Shown here: positions 1 through 8,911 of the stretch, piece by piece | How positions within the stretch are numbered: the first letter of the stretch is position 1 | Layout of the letters: each line of letters starts with the position of its first letter | Assembly (NCBI GenBank): GCA_964451255.1 | Contig: CAYVHL010000001.1 | Coordinates: 744,001 to 808,000, forward strand | Direction of reading: 5' to 3' | Length of the DNA stretch: 64,000 nt | From: JAHBTB01 sp964451255 | Lineage (GTDB): Bacteria > Armatimonadota > Fimbriimonadia > Fimbriimonadales > Fimbriimonadaceae | Translations under genes and position numbers: made by a program | The notes under the pieces: model-generated | Databases searched by the model: none | What the model was told of the DNA's origin: nothing | The model's input: only the letters and a program-made list of their open reading frames with translations

Positions 1-269
1 AGTCCGAACTGGCTGAGACTCCGCACGTGCTCCACGCCGGGGATGCCGCCCATCGCCGTCTCGATAGGAAAGGTCACCAGCTTCTCCACTTCCTGCGGGC
101 TCATCCCGCCCGTCTCAGTGTTGATCGAGACCTGATTGGTTGTGATGTCGGGGACCGCGTCGAGGTTGACTTGCGGCCAGGCCATCACGCCGAGGACGAC
201 AAGCAGGACCGCGCCGAGCACGATGACGAACCGTTGGCGCAGGCTGAACTCAAGGACACGCTCCAACAT
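1..269 (-). CDS. RND efflux permease, CzcA/CusA type (N-terminal fragment)
   Basis: The minus-strand reading frame starts with ATG at 269 and runs off the left edge of the window; about 89 residues are visible. They begin MLERVLEFSLRQRFVIVLGA, then a hydrophobic first membrane helix, then the periplasmic stretch NLDAVPDITTNQV and the PQEVEKLVTFPIE segment. This is the conserved start of heavy-metal RND permeases (CzcA/CusA), inner-membrane proton antiporters that feed a periplasmic adaptor and a TolC-like channel. The start codon overlaps the stop of the adaptor gene (TAATG), so the two are translationally coupled. The metal cannot be told from this fragment. Confidence 0.9.
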   Translation of the reverse strand, partial: MLERVLEFSLRQRFVIVLGAVLLVVLGVMAWPQVNLDAVPDITTNQVSINTETGGMSPQEVEKLVTFPIETAMGGIPGVEHVRSLSQFG

Positions 270-1810
270 TAGTGTTCGTGCCCCTTCAGGTCGGCCTTCC
301 TTTGCTCGCTTGAAAGAATGATCGCGCCTTGTGATGCGACTACTTCGCCTTCCTCGATGCCAGACAGGACCACGAGGCGGTCGCCAACACGCTCGCCTAG
401 CACGACCTCATGCTTCTCGAACCCGTCGTCGTGCTTGACGAACACAAACGACTTCGCCCCCTCCCTAACCAATGCCGACTTAGGGATTACGACACGGGGA
501 CGCATGGAGCCTACTCCGATCGATACCTTGGCGAACATGTCGGGCTTCAGGAGGCCCTCGCTGTCCGTCACAAGGATCTGGACAGGCACCGAGCGGGTCT
601 TCGGATCGACCCTTGAACCTACAATCTGGACGGTTCCCTTGAACTGGCGGTCGGGGGTCGAGGCGGCGCTGATTCGAGCGTCCGCCCCTTGGCGAACCAT
701 CTGAATCTCCGCTTCTGGAACATTCGCCGTCACCCAGACTGAGCGGAGGTTCTCGACTTCCAGCAGGACCTGGGTGCGATCGACGGCCTGACCGTTGGTG
801 ACGTCTACGTGGGTCACCACGCCAGAGATGGGTGCGACCAACGACGTGCGGCCCAAGGAAGCCTGACCGGATCCGGAGTTTGCCCGGTACACCGCTTTGG
901 CGTTGGCAATGGCCTTGTTGGCATTGACGAGGCCGGCCTCGGCCGCCTTGAGCCTGATCTTGGCCCGCTGCAACTCAAGTTCGCTGGATCGCACATCGGC
1001 CTCGGCCGCTTGGAGTTCCTTCGCGTTCATCAGGCCCTGGGAGGCAATGGCCTTCTCACGTTCATAGGTCGCCTTGGCGGAGGCGATCCTCGCCCTTGCC
1101 CGGTCAAGGCGAATGCGGTCTTGCTGAAGCTCCAAGCGTGCGGCATCAAGGTCGGACTTCGAGACGATCCCGTCACGAAACAGGTTCTCCAGACGTCTCA
1201 ATTGCTCCGCATGGCTGGCCTGCTCTGTTTGGATGCTCAGAAGATCGCTTTGGGCGTCGCCAAGCTCGTTTTGCGCTTGCTGGACCGGCGCCTGGCTGAA
1301 GGCTCCTACACGGGCGAACTGCCGTTGCCGTGTGAGGTTCGTCTGCGAGGCGTTGAGCTTGGCCCGGGACAGTTCGACTTCAGATCGGGCTTGTTGGACG
1401 TCGGACTCGGCCACATCCCGCCCACGGGTCGCTTCTGCGACAATGGACCACGCTTGCGACAATTCGGGTGATTCGATGGTGGCGAGGCTCTGGCCCTGCC
1501 GCACCGTATCCCCCAGCCTGATCGAAATCGACAGGATCCGTCCCGCCACCGGAGGAGTCACGACGGCCTTGCCGCGGTCCGTGCTGGTGACCGTTCCGGG
1601 GACCTGGAGGGACTCTTGGACGTCCTCACGCCGGACGACCGACGTCTCGATCCCTGCGATCTTCTGTGCTTCGTCGTCCAGCCGTACCACGTCCTCGACG
1701 TGTCCGGCCTCCTCCTCATGCCCATGTTCGTCTGCGTGAGTGACTTCCGGGGCCTTGGAGCACCCGGCCAACATCAGCGCAGCGACGGCGACCAGACCGA
1801 ATGCCCTCAC
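269..1810 (-). CDS. RND efflux periplasmic adaptor (membrane fusion) lipoprotein
   Basis: 513-residue periplasmic adaptor bridging the RND permease to the outer-membrane factor. The signal sequence ends in a lipobox (LAGC, Cys17), so it is a lipoprotein. Directly after it comes a His/acid-rich stretch (HADEHGHEEEAGH) of the kind found in CzcB/CusB proteins handling metal ions. A barrel-sandwich/lipoyl half (about 75-115) is followed by an unusually long alpha-helical hairpin (about 120-310), the second lipoyl half (SLVAPISGVVTHV) and the beta-barrel/MP domains. Start GTG at 1810 overlaps the preceding stop (GTGA). Family is clear; substrate is inferred as a divalent or monovalent metal. Confidence 0.9.
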   Translation of the reverse strand: MRAFGLVAVAALMLAGCSKAPEVTHADEHGHEEEAGHVEDVVRLDDEAQKIAGIETSVVRREDVQESLQVPGTVTSTDRGKAVVTPPVAGRILSISIRLGDTVRQGQSLATIESPELSQAWSIVAEATRGRDVAESDVQQARSEVELSRAKLNASQTNLTRQRQFARVGAFSQAPVQQAQNELGDAQSDLLSIQTEQASHAEQLRRLENLFRDGIVSKSDLDAARLELQQDRIRLDRARARIASAKATYEREKAIASQGLMNAKELQAAEADVRSSELELQRAKIRLKAAEAGLVNANKAIANAKAVYRANSGSGQASLGRTSLVAPISGVVTHVDVTNGQAVDRTQVLLEVENLRSVWVTANVPEAEIQMVRQGADARISAASTPDRQFKGTVQIVGSRVDPKTRSVPVQILVTDSEGLLKPDMFAKVSIGVGSMRPRVVIPKSALVREGAKSFVFVKHDDGFEKHEVVLGERVGDRLVVLSGIEEGEVVASQGAIILSSEQRKADLKGHEH

Positions 1811-3003
1811 TTGAAGACCTCCGCCAAGAACCCTGCGGCCTTGTACTGGCCGATCACGGCTAACGAGAGTTGATGGCGTGCGTCCACTAGCTCCTGCTCG
1901 ACCTCCCGGAGAGCCCGAGTGGCCTCCAACACGTCGATCTGGGTGCCGTATCCTTCGGTGAAGCCCCTCTGAGACTTCACAACCAGTTCACGGGCCGAAG
2001 CCTGAATGGCCTCAAACCTCTGGATCCTCGCCTGTCGAGCGTCGATCTCGATCTTCGCCGCCTCCAGTTCTTGTCGCGCCCTCATGGTCGCGTCGAGCAA
2101 TTGCCGACGGGCTGCCTCCGCCCTCAAGTTCGCCGCGCGACTTTCATTCTTGGCCCGGCCATGGTCGAAGATCGCCCAGGTGATTTGGGCACGGCCGACA
2201 AAGGCGCCGCGGTCATTGCCCCAGGGGGACCGGACAATCTGCAAGCTGAACTCGGGGCGGTTCGAGACGCTCGCGGCTTTCGCTTCGGCCTCGGCGACGA
2301 CGACGTCTGCTTTCAGTTCAAGTAGGTCAGGGCGGTCGTCTAAGCTTGAGGCCGTGAGCGGCGCGATCGAGGCGTCCGGCCCCACACTCACATCATCAAG
2401 GCCCGCACCCAGTAGCCCTGAGAGGCGCTTGATGGCGGCCGCGTAGTCGGATCGGCGAAGCTCCGCCGCCTGCCTCGCGCGCTCAAGCTCAATGGTCGCT
2501 CTGGTGACCTGGACTTCCGCGATCTTGCCCTCGTCAAATCTTCGCTGGGTGGCTGCGAACAACCCTTCGGCCACCTTTAGGAGTCCGATCGTGACCTCAC
2601 TGTGATGCTTGGCCGAGACCGCTTCCGCGAAAGCGGTCAGGACTCCCGCTTGGAGCACGCTTGCTTCCGCTCGATACTTCGCGAGCGCCAATTGGATGCG
2701 CGCGTCGCCAAGGCCCCTTGCCGCCCGTTGCCGCCCAAACAGGTCGATCCATTGGGTGAGGGCCAAGTCTTGGTCGGTGGCCCCTACATCGCTTCGACTG
2801 GAAGCCCCGACGGCGAGTTGAGTGGGCGGCGGCGTGCTGCCCGACTTGGCGGTCGCCTTCGCTTCGTCAATGCGCAACCGAGCGGCGGCGAGGGCCGGTC
2901 GGTTCAGGGACGCCATTTTGAGGGCGTCCAAGGCAGATATTTGAGTCTGAGCTTGGCAAATTGTCGTTGCCAAGAGAATGGGGATGCATATTCGTCTGTT
3001 CAA
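1807..3003 (-). CDS. TolC/CzcC-family outer-membrane efflux protein
   Basis: 398-residue outer-membrane channel component of the tripartite efflux system. A signal peptide (IPILLATTICQAQ) is followed by two repeats of the TolC-type coiled-coil architecture, rich in Ala, Arg and Glu (for example ARLRIDEAKATAK and ARQELEAAKIEIDARQARIQ). The only good start is TTG at 3003, supported by a GGAGC ribosome-binding site about 7 nt upstream; there is no in-frame ATG until residue 30. It overlaps the adaptor gene by 4 nt. Order channel-adaptor-pump is the CzcCBA order. Confidence 0.88.
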   Translation of the reverse strand: MNRRICIPILLATTICQAQTQISALDALKMASLNRPALAAARLRIDEAKATAKSGSTPPPTQLAVGASSRSDVGATDQDLALTQWIDLFGRQRAARGLGDARIQLALAKYRAEASVLQAGVLTAFAEAVSAKHHSEVTIGLLKVAEGLFAATQRRFDEGKIAEVQVTRATIELERARQAAELRRSDYAAAIKRLSGLLGAGLDDVSVGPDASIAPLTASSLDDRPDLLELKADVVVAEAEAKAASVSNRPEFSLQIVRSPWGNDRGAFVGRAQITWAIFDHGRAKNESRAANLRAEAARRQLLDATMRARQELEAAKIEIDARQARIQRFEAIQASARELVVKSQRGFTEGYGTQIDVLEATRALREVEQELVDARHQLSLAVIGQYKAAGFLAEVFK

Positions 3004-3044
3004 AGGTTGCTCCAGGGGTCAGGGCTGGAGCAACGGTCACGGGG

Positions 3045-3509
3045 CTACGCCAAACTCATGACCTTGCATCCAGCAGATGGCTGACGCAAAACCTCAAGCG
3101 GCGGTCCTCGTGTCGAACTGATCGACGGCGGCCCCGTCGAAGGGGCACCTTCGTGGATGGAGAAGTGGTCGCGTACGCTGGTCGTATCGCCAAAATCTGG
3201 AAGGACCACAGGGGTCGGCAGGATCGCGAACGCCAGAGTCACCCAAGGAAGCTGAGATTGCGAACGAAAGTTGTCGGGGTTCTCACATTTCCTGATTTCG
3301 CAACAATCGTGGCAATCGCCATGGACGTCTGCTTGTCCCACAAGCGGTTCGGCATGGTCAGCAATGCTCGCGCACTCTAAGCAGGATTCGCCCGATGGGC
3401 GAACATAGTTGGCCTCGCAAAAGTGCGTTTGGGTGAGCCCAAGGACCAGAACGAGCAACGCTCGCCCAAGAAGTCCTCTCAGTGCATCCCAAGCGGCCAC
3501 GACAGACAT
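3045..3509 (-). CDS. small Cys/His-rich exported protein heading the efflux operon
   Basis: 154-residue protein starting MSVVAAWDALRG with a hydrophobic signal/anchor helix (LLGRALLVLVLGLTQT). The exported part carries Cys and His clusters (CEAN, CLECASIADH, HGDCHDCCEIRKC) followed by a second hydrophobic stretch and a C-terminal GPPSISSTRGPP segment. It lies 41 nt upstream of the channel gene on the same strand. Small Cys/His-rich exported proteins preceding czc-type operons are known in other phyla; a metal-sensing or metal-delivery role here is inference. A longer reading frame reaches 3710 but would overlap the protease gene, so the ATG at 3509 is preferred; no strong ribosome-binding site is visible. 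Confidence 0.6.
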   Translation of the reverse strand: MSVVAAWDALRGLLGRALLVLVLGLTQTHFCEANYVRPSGESCLECASIADHAEPLVGQADVHGDCHDCCEIRKCENPDNFRSQSQLPWVTLAFAILPTPVVLPDFGDTTSVRDHFSIHEGAPSTGPPSISSTRGPPLEVLRQPSAGCKVMSLA

Positions 3510-3652
3510 ATTATGACGTCGGGGCTGGATCTTTAGGTTCCCAGGGACTATCGACAACACCAGGCCCACAAGATCCGGAGATGACAGTCGGTAGAAAGCA
3601 AGCAGGCCACGTCGAATATCGACATGGCCCGCACGCTCAGTCACCGGCGCGC

Positions 3653-5293
3653 CTAGGGGTAACTGAACGCGCTGAAGCTCATCGCTCCCCAACCCGTCAC
3701 GTAATCCCATCCGACGGTGGCCGTCGATCTCTTGTTGTTGGGCAGGCGACCGTTCGAACCCGAGGTTATGTCATAGAAGAGGCCCGACCGGCTGTGGTTC
3801 GCGTATATCCACGGAGCGAAGTTGCCGAACCCGGCCGACAAGCCCAGCCTCTGGCGCGCGAGGGCCATGTTCCCGGCGAACACCGGCGAAGCAAAGCTGG
3901 TGCCGCTTCCCGTATACAGTGCTCCGCTGTAGTAGAAATAATAGGCGCCCGCGCCGCTGTTACCGGACGCGTGTCCGGCGACGTCAGGGACTAACCTGTA
4001 GTTCGTCGATGTGGTGACGGCAGGCATACCGGGAGTGTTTGCTGGATTCTGGAACGCTGGCCTGACGTTCCATGAGAAGCTCTTCTTACTCCAACCACCA
4101 CCGCTTCCGCTCCAACCTTTCTCGGAACTCCGGGCTCCAGTCGTGCTGTTCACGGTCGCGATCGAACCTCCGACCATCAGAACCTCGGGATCGTAGTCCG
4201 GATAGGAATATGGTTCGATCTTCGTGCCGCTGTCGCCTGACGCCGCCATGTAAGTCTTGCCAGCCGCCGACATGGCCACGTGGATGTTGTGGGCTGAGTT
4301 TGCAGTTGCGCTGGACACGTTCCAGCCGTAACTTTCCGAAATGATCTGCACCTGGGAGTCGTTCAGTTCGGTCGTCAGTACATTGACGAGGTCACCGCCG
4401 TTGCCGTCATAGACCTTTAGAGTGCAAAGTGGCGCGGTGCTGAGGACCATTTGGATGTCCAAGTCACCCTCGCCGTTAGCGGTCGAGTGCTGCGTCCCAC
4501 CGTCGATCGTCACCACTTGTACGTTCGAATGTGAGCCGCCGACGGGTACCGGCAGCCCATATTGCGAAATAAAGAGGTCGGTGTTCGAGAGGCTGAACCC
4601 GTCCCAGTTCGAGATTCCGACGACCTGGCCTTGGCCGTACATCGCCGGATTACCCGTGCCGTAGTATTGAGCCGCGCCATACAGACCTCGTTGCAAAGCA
4701 GGCGTCAGGGTCGAAGTCGTCCGTCTGACCGGCCTAGAATAGTCGTCAAGACCGATGATGTCGGAGACCTTGCCAGCAAGATACGCCGGAAGCGTCGGCT
4801 TGTTGAGGTTGGCATGGTATCGCATCGGGTTGCCGACTGGATCCGGGCCGACGAACTCGTGCACGGTCGCGCCAAAGGCCCGCTGTGCTTGGGCGACGGT
4901 CGAGTCGGCGAGGATGACCAGGCCGCACTTGTCGACCAACTTCACAGACATCCCTTGCGACCGAAGATAGCCGACGACCTCGTCCTTGTCCGATTTGTTC
5001 GCGCCATAAAGGAGGCCGATCTGATCCAGGGTCATATATCGCCTGAACAAAAACGAGTTAGGGTCGTTGACCGCTTCTGCGGCAGCCTCAAGACCACTCA
5101 GGTCGCGAGGCCGCAAGGCAACAGCCAGGTGCAATACCTGGTTGGGGTCGGATCTTCCGAGATCAACCGACGACGGCAAGGCGGGTAGGAGTTCAGAATC
5201 CTGTAAGAGGACACGGTCGCTCTTCTGCGCCAAGGCGACACCGCTCATCGCGGCGATCGCCACCAAGGCAAGCGTTCGAATAGATTTCAACAT
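3653..5293 (-). CDS. sedolisin (S53) family serine-carboxyl peptidase, pro-kumamolisin type
   Basis: 546-residue secreted acid protease. A signal peptide (to about residue 22) precedes a pro-kumamolisin activation domain (about 25-190) that contains the PNSFLFRRYMTLDQIGLLYG stretch. The catalytic domain shows the ExxxD pair (Glu275, Asp279), the oxyanion Asp354 in ASGDSG, and the nucleophile Ser466 in SGTSFASP. A C-terminal calcium-site segment ends in GWDYVTGWG. All S53 catalytic residues are therefore present. It is a single gene, convergent with nothing and divergent from the MFS gene at 5461. Confidence 0.93.
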   Translation of the reverse strand: MLKSIRTLALVAIAAMSGVALAQKSDRVLLQDSELLPALPSSVDLGRSDPNQVLHLAVALRPRDLSGLEAAAEAVNDPNSFLFRRYMTLDQIGLLYGANKSDKDEVVGYLRSQGMSVKLVDKCGLVILADSTVAQAQRAFGATVHEFVGPDPVGNPMRYHANLNKPTLPAYLAGKVSDIIGLDDYSRPVRRTTSTLTPALQRGLYGAAQYYGTGNPAMYGQGQVVGISNWDGFSLSNTDLFISQYGLPVPVGGSHSNVQVVTIDGGTQHSTANGEGDLDIQMVLSTAPLCTLKVYDGNGGDLVNVLTTELNDSQVQIISESYGWNVSSATANSAHNIHVAMSAAGKTYMAASGDSGTKIEPYSYPDYDPEVLMVGGSIATVNSTTGARSSEKGWSGSGGGWSKKSFSWNVRPAFQNPANTPGMPAVTTSTNYRLVPDVAGHASGNSGAGAYYFYYSGALYTGSGTSFASPVFAGNMALARQRLGLSAGFGNFAPWIYANHSRSGLFYDITSGSNGRLPNNKRSTATVGWDYVTGWGAMSFSAFSYP

Positions 5294-5460
5294 GTTCCAC
5301 CAGCTTCAGTCATAGGACAGGCTACTGAGGCATCAACAGGTACCAAACCCTTGAACAGCAATAATACAGCCCATTTGGAAGACAACGGATTAAAAAGTTT
5401 GATGACGTCACCGAATTTGGCGTGGGCAAGCCTCGAACGTCCCCGCCCTGACATGTCAGC

Positions 5461-6603
5461 ATGAACGGCGTGCACGAGCCAGGGCGCCGCGAGCAACACG
5501 CCACAAGGGCCGTGTTTTTCGTCATCGGGGCGGCGGTCGGGGTCTGGGCGCCCCTTGTCCCTCTAGTCAAGACCCGGTTGAGCCTGGAGGACGGGCCGCT
5601 TGGACTCTTGCTCTTTTGTCTGGGATTGGGCTCGTTCGTCGCGATGCCGTTTTCGGGCGCGCTAGCCACGCGGTTTGGCTGTCGCAGGGTCATGGTGACG
5701 GGAACCGTCGTCCTCCTGGCCGGACTCGTCGGAGGTGCCTGGGCCGGCACGACGGTTGCCTTGACCTGCTCCCTTCTTGCCTTCGGCGCGGGCATGGGCG
5801 TGGTCGACGTCGTCATGAACCTTCAAGCCGTGATGGTCGAGAAGGCGGGTGGAAGGCCGATGATGTCCGGCTTCCACGGCATGTTCAGCGTCGGAGGGGC
5901 GGTCGGTGCGATCGTCACCACACGGATCCTTGAGTCTGGTGTGCCATCGGCGACGGTCGGCACTGCGATGGGAGCAGCCCTCGTTCTTCTAATGCTGGCG
6001 TCCGTCCCCGGGCTCCTTCCCTACGCAGAAGAAGCCTCAGGCCCGATCATGGCGTGGCCGCGCGGCCCGGTCTTGGCCCTGGGCCTGATGTGCTTCGCCG
6101 TCTTCCTGGCCGAGGGCTCGGTCACCGACTGGGGCGCAGTCCTTCTCCATCAAGTCCGCGGCATGCCTCAGGAGGCGGCCGGGGTCGGCTACATCGCCTT
6201 CGCCACGACCATGACACTCGGCCGGTTTGCCGGCGACTATTTGGTCGGGCACGTGGGGCGACGGCGCGTCGTCGTCCTCGGCGCGACGGTACTGGCCGTC
6301 GGCTACCTCATGGTCGCCCTCATCCCAACCGTTTGGACGTCGGTCGCGGGGTTTGCCCTTGTCGGCATCGGCGCATCCAACATCGTCCCGGTCTTGTTTA
6401 CGGCGGCGGGGCAACAGGAAGCCATGCCGACCCAAGTCGCCTTGCCTGCCATCTCCACACTAGGCTATCTGGGCTTTTTGATCGGCCCGGCTTTCCTCGG
6501 CCAAGTCTCACAACGGACGAGTCTGCCCGCAGCCCTAATGCTGGTCGCGTTCATGTGTGGCGCGGTGGCCGTGGGCGGCGTACGGCTTCGGTTATCAAAC
6601 TGA
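5461..6603 (+). CDS. MFS transporter (YbjJ/FucP-like)
   Basis: 380-residue integral membrane protein with about 12 hydrophobic helices and the MFS signature loops, including a motif-A-like loop between helices 2 and 3 (GALATRFGCRRVMV) and the repeated version between helices 8 and 9 (GDYLVGHVGRRRVVV). The pattern (VVDVVMNLQAV, GMFSVGGAVGA) resembles the YbjJ-type sugar/drug MFS subgroup. Substrate unknown. It ends 5 nt before the convergent FMN reductase gene. Confidence 0.88.
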   Translation: MNGVHEPGRREQHATRAVFFVIGAAVGVWAPLVPLVKTRLSLEDGPLGLLLFCLGLGSFVAMPFSGALATRFGCRRVMVTGTVVLLAGLVGGAWAGTTVALTCSLLAFGAGMGVVDVVMNLQAVMVEKAGGRPMMSGFHGMFSVGGAVGAIVTTRILESGVPSATVGTAMGAALVLLMLASVPGLLPYAEEASGPIMAWPRGPVLALGLMCFAVFLAEGSVTDWGAVLLHQVRGMPQEAAGVGYIAFATTMTLGRFAGDYLVGHVGRRRVVVLGATVLAVGYLMVALIPTVWTSVAGFALVGIGASNIVPVLFTAAGQQEAMPTQVALPAISTLGYLGFLIGPAFLGQVSQRTSLPAALMLVAFMCGAVAVGGVRLRLSN

Positions 6604-6608
6604 GAGCT

Positions 6609-7160
6609 TTACGAGCCTACTTTCTCGACCCAGTCGGCGAACGACTGCATCGCAGACGCGAAGAACTTTTGTGAACTCTCGTTCGCCAGTCGCCCCTCGT
6701 CGTCAAACAGATTGGAGGAGTTCGCAATGTACATTTCCGGTTGTGCCATCACGAAAGCATCTAGGTACACAAGGGACTGGCGAAGGTGGTGGTTGGCACC
6801 AAAACCCGAGATGGGCCCAATAGACTGGCTCACGACCATCGACGGCTTCTTGCCCCAGACGGAGTGTCCGTAGGGCCTGGAGCCGACATCGATTGCGTTC
6901 TTGAGGACGCCTGGCATCGACCGGTTGTATTCGGGGGTTACAAAAAGAATCGCTTGGGCCGACTTGACCTTCTCGCGGAAGGACGTCCAAGTGGCAGGAG
7001 CGTCCGAATCAAGGTCGTCGTTGTACAAGGGTAGGTCGCCGATTTCGACAAACTCGAACTGCAGCGAATCTGGCGCGACTTTGACCAAGGCTTGGGCCAG
7101 CATCCGGCTGTAACTCCCCTTGCGAAGGCTCCCGACGATGACTGCGACTTGAGTGCTCAT
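6609..7160 (-). CDS. NADPH-dependent FMN reductase (ChrR/YieF-like)
   Basis: 183-residue flavodoxin-fold reductase. The FMN-phosphate loop GSLRKGSYSR is near the N-terminus, and the family motif TPEYNRSMPGVLKNAID follows about residue 75. Members reduce quinones, azo dyes, chromate or FMN with NAD(P)H. The start at ATG 7160 (MSTQVAVIVG) matches the family; an upstream in-frame extension to 7193 adds 11 residues with no family support. Intact and of usual length. Confidence 0.92.
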   Translation of the reverse strand: MSTQVAVIVGSLRKGSYSRMLAQALVKVAPDSLQFEFVEIGDLPLYNDDLDSDAPATWTSFREKVKSAQAILFVTPEYNRSMPGVLKNAIDVGSRPYGHSVWGKKPSMVVSQSIGPISGFGANHHLRQSLVYLDAFVMAQPEMYIANSSNLFDDEGRLANESSQKFFASAMQSFADWVEKVGS

Positions 7161-7244
7161 GTTTCTGTTGGCCCTGAACCACCGTCCCGGCAAGGGGCGG
7201 CGCCAAATCTGTTGTACGTGCGGCCAGTAGCGGATGTCGCCTGG

Positions 7245-7595
7245 TCACGGGCTTCGTAGGGACTTGATCTCCACCGACACCACGTGCAAGTCCTTGTCGC
7301 CCACGTTTTCCAATGTGTGGGGCCCCAACGGCGGCGTCCAAGCTGAACTCCCGACCGGCACCAAGCCCATCTCCCTCGTGTCCAAGGTCACATTCCCCGC
7401 TTCGTCACGCCTGACGACATGGGAGGAACAGAGAAACGTGGTGGCGGCAGGGCACGCGTGAGTGTGAAGGGCTGTACGCTCGCCTGGACGGATGGCCGTC
7501 TCTAGCACGCGGACGTGCTCGTTCTCCAGGAGGACCGTATGGTGTTCTGGTGAGGCGGCCACAGCGTCTAGTTCGGGCCGGTCGAAGTCGGACAC
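7245..7595 (-). CDS. cupin-domain protein
   Basis: 116-residue single-cupin protein. The first cupin motif is seen as PGERTALHTHACPAATTF (two His) and the second half as LGPHTLENVGDKDLHVVSVEI. Start is GTG at 7595 with AGGAG immediately upstream. It begins 14 nt after the methionine gamma-lyase gene on the same strand, so the two are probably co-transcribed. Small cupins like this bind a metal and may be dioxygenases or sensors; which applies here cannot be decided. Confidence 0.8.
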   Translation of the reverse strand: MSDFDRPELDAVAASPEHHTVLLENEHVRVLETAIRPGERTALHTHACPAATTFLCSSHVVRRDEAGNVTLDTREMGLVPVGSSAWTPPLGPHTLENVGDKDLHVVSVEIKSLRSP

Positions 7596-7609
7596 TCCTG
7601 ATTATGGGA

Positions 7610-8821
7610 TCAAACGGCCAGCCGCAGGGACGGCGGGATGCCGTCAAGGGCTTGCTTGACGTCCGCCAAGATGTCTTCGACATTCTCCAATCCGACCGAC
7701 ATCCGGACGAGCCCGTCGCTGATCCCGTGCCTGGCCCGTTCTTCGGCCGTGTAGGTGCTGTGGGTCATGGAGGCAGGGTGCTGGGCCAGCGACTCGCAGT
7801 CACCAAGGCTCACGGCGCGGATGACCAATTTGAGGCCGTCCAAGAACGCCTGGGCCGCCCGAAAGCCGCCAGAGACATCGAAAGCGATCAATCCACCCGG
7901 GCCCTTCGACTGCCTTTTGGTGATTTCGTATCCAGGGTCGTCAGGTAAGCCCGGGTAGTAGACCTTTTCGACCGCTGGGTGTCCGTTCAGCAGCTCGGCC
8001 ACCTCCATGCCGTTCGAGCAATGCCTCTCCATACGCAAGGCAAGCGTCTTGATTCCGCGTAGCACGAGGTGGGCGTCGAAGGCGCTCATGCACGCCCCTG
8101 TGTAGTCCTTCACACCCTTCATGCGCACGTCGTGCATCGCGTCGGCCCTACCCGCCACGACCCCGGCTAGAAGGTCGCCGTGGCCGCCGAGGAACTTGGT
8201 CGCCGAATGGACGACGAAGTCGGCGCCCAGTTCGATCGGTCGTTGCAGGTAGGGCGACATGTAGGTGTTGTCGACGGTGACCCAGGCGCCGTGAAGGTGG
8301 GCCTCCTCCGCGACCGTAGCGATGTCCACGACCCGCATGTTCGGGTTTGCCGGAGACTCGAAGTACACACCCTTGACCTCTGGCGACATAGCCTTGCCGA
8401 TCTCGCCCGGCTGGAGCAAGTCGATGTGTTTGATGGTGACGCCGAATTCGGCCAGGCCGTGGTGGAAGAAGGAGAACGTGCAGCCGTAGAGGGTCTTGTC
8501 GGCGAGCAGGACGTCGCCCGGACGCAGGAGCGTCCACATCAGGGAACTGATCGCCCCCATCCCGCTGGCGGTCGTGACCGCCGCCTCTGCCCCTTCGAGG
8601 CTCGCGATCCTCTTCTCAAGCAGTTCGAGGGTCGGGTTGCCAAGGCGGCTGTAGATGTAGCCGCTGGCCTCTCCGGCGAATCGATCGCCACCGACTTGAG
8701 CGGTGGGAAACGTGTAAGTGGAACTGACGTGGATCGGCGGAGTCAGGCCGCCTGCGCCCGCATATGGATCGTGGCCGAAGTGTATGGCCCGAGTTGAGAA
8801 CCCCGCCGCGTCTTGTTCCAT
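7610..8821 (-). CDS. megL: methionine gamma-lyase-like PLP enzyme
   Basis: 403-residue enzyme of the Cys/Met metabolism PLP family. The PLP lysine is Lys209 in HSATKFLGGHGD. The active-site Tyr112 and the adjacent Cys114 occur in LYGCTF; a Cys at this place is the hallmark of methionine gamma-lyase, whereas cystathionine lyases differ. ESPANPNM is also typical. Expected reaction: L-methionine to methanethiol, 2-oxobutyrate and ammonia. GGAG lies just before ATG 8821. The divergent Lrp/AsnC gene at 8898 is the likely regulator. Alternatives within the family: cystathionine gamma-lyase or O-acetylhomoserine sulfhydrylase. Confidence 0.85.
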   Translation of the reverse strand: MEQDAAGFSTRAIHFGHDPYAGAGGLTPPIHVSSTYTFPTAQVGGDRFAGEASGYIYSRLGNPTLELLEKRIASLEGAEAAVTTASGMGAISSLMWTLLRPGDVLLADKTLYGCTFSFFHHGLAEFGVTIKHIDLLQPGEIGKAMSPEVKGVYFESPANPNMRVVDIATVAEEAHLHGAWVTVDNTYMSPYLQRPIELGADFVVHSATKFLGGHGDLLAGVVAGRADAMHDVRMKGVKDYTGACMSAFDAHLVLRGIKTLALRMERHCSNGMEVAELLNGHPAVEKVYYPGLPDDPGYEITKRQSKGPGGLIAFDVSGGFRAAQAFLDGLKLVIRAVSLGDCESLAQHPASMTHSTYTAEERARHGISDGLVRMSVGLENVEDILADVKQALDGIPPSLRLAV

Positions 8822-8823
8822 AG

Positions 8824-8911
8824 CTCCATTATCGGCCCCAACTCGGCGAAGGCAACTGTCAAATTGAGGCTGATAATGGAGTTATATCGCAATATTCATG
8901 CTACATATTGC
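8824..8911. promoter_or_regulatory. candidate operator region between megL and the Lrp/AsnC regulator
   Basis: The 76-nt divergent intergenic region plus the first codons of the regulator gene holds two perfect inverted repeats: CTCCATTATC (8824-8833) with GATAATGGAG (8872-8881), and GCAATAT (8889-8895) with ATATTGC (8905-8911). There is also a direct repeat CAAATTGAG (8860-8868 and 8912-8920). Lrp/AsnC proteins bind degenerate AT-rich palindromes and commonly control a divergent amino-acid gene. One arm covers the megL ribosome-binding site and the other palindrome covers the regulator start codon, consistent with autoregulation. Functional role inferred. Confidence 0.55.
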
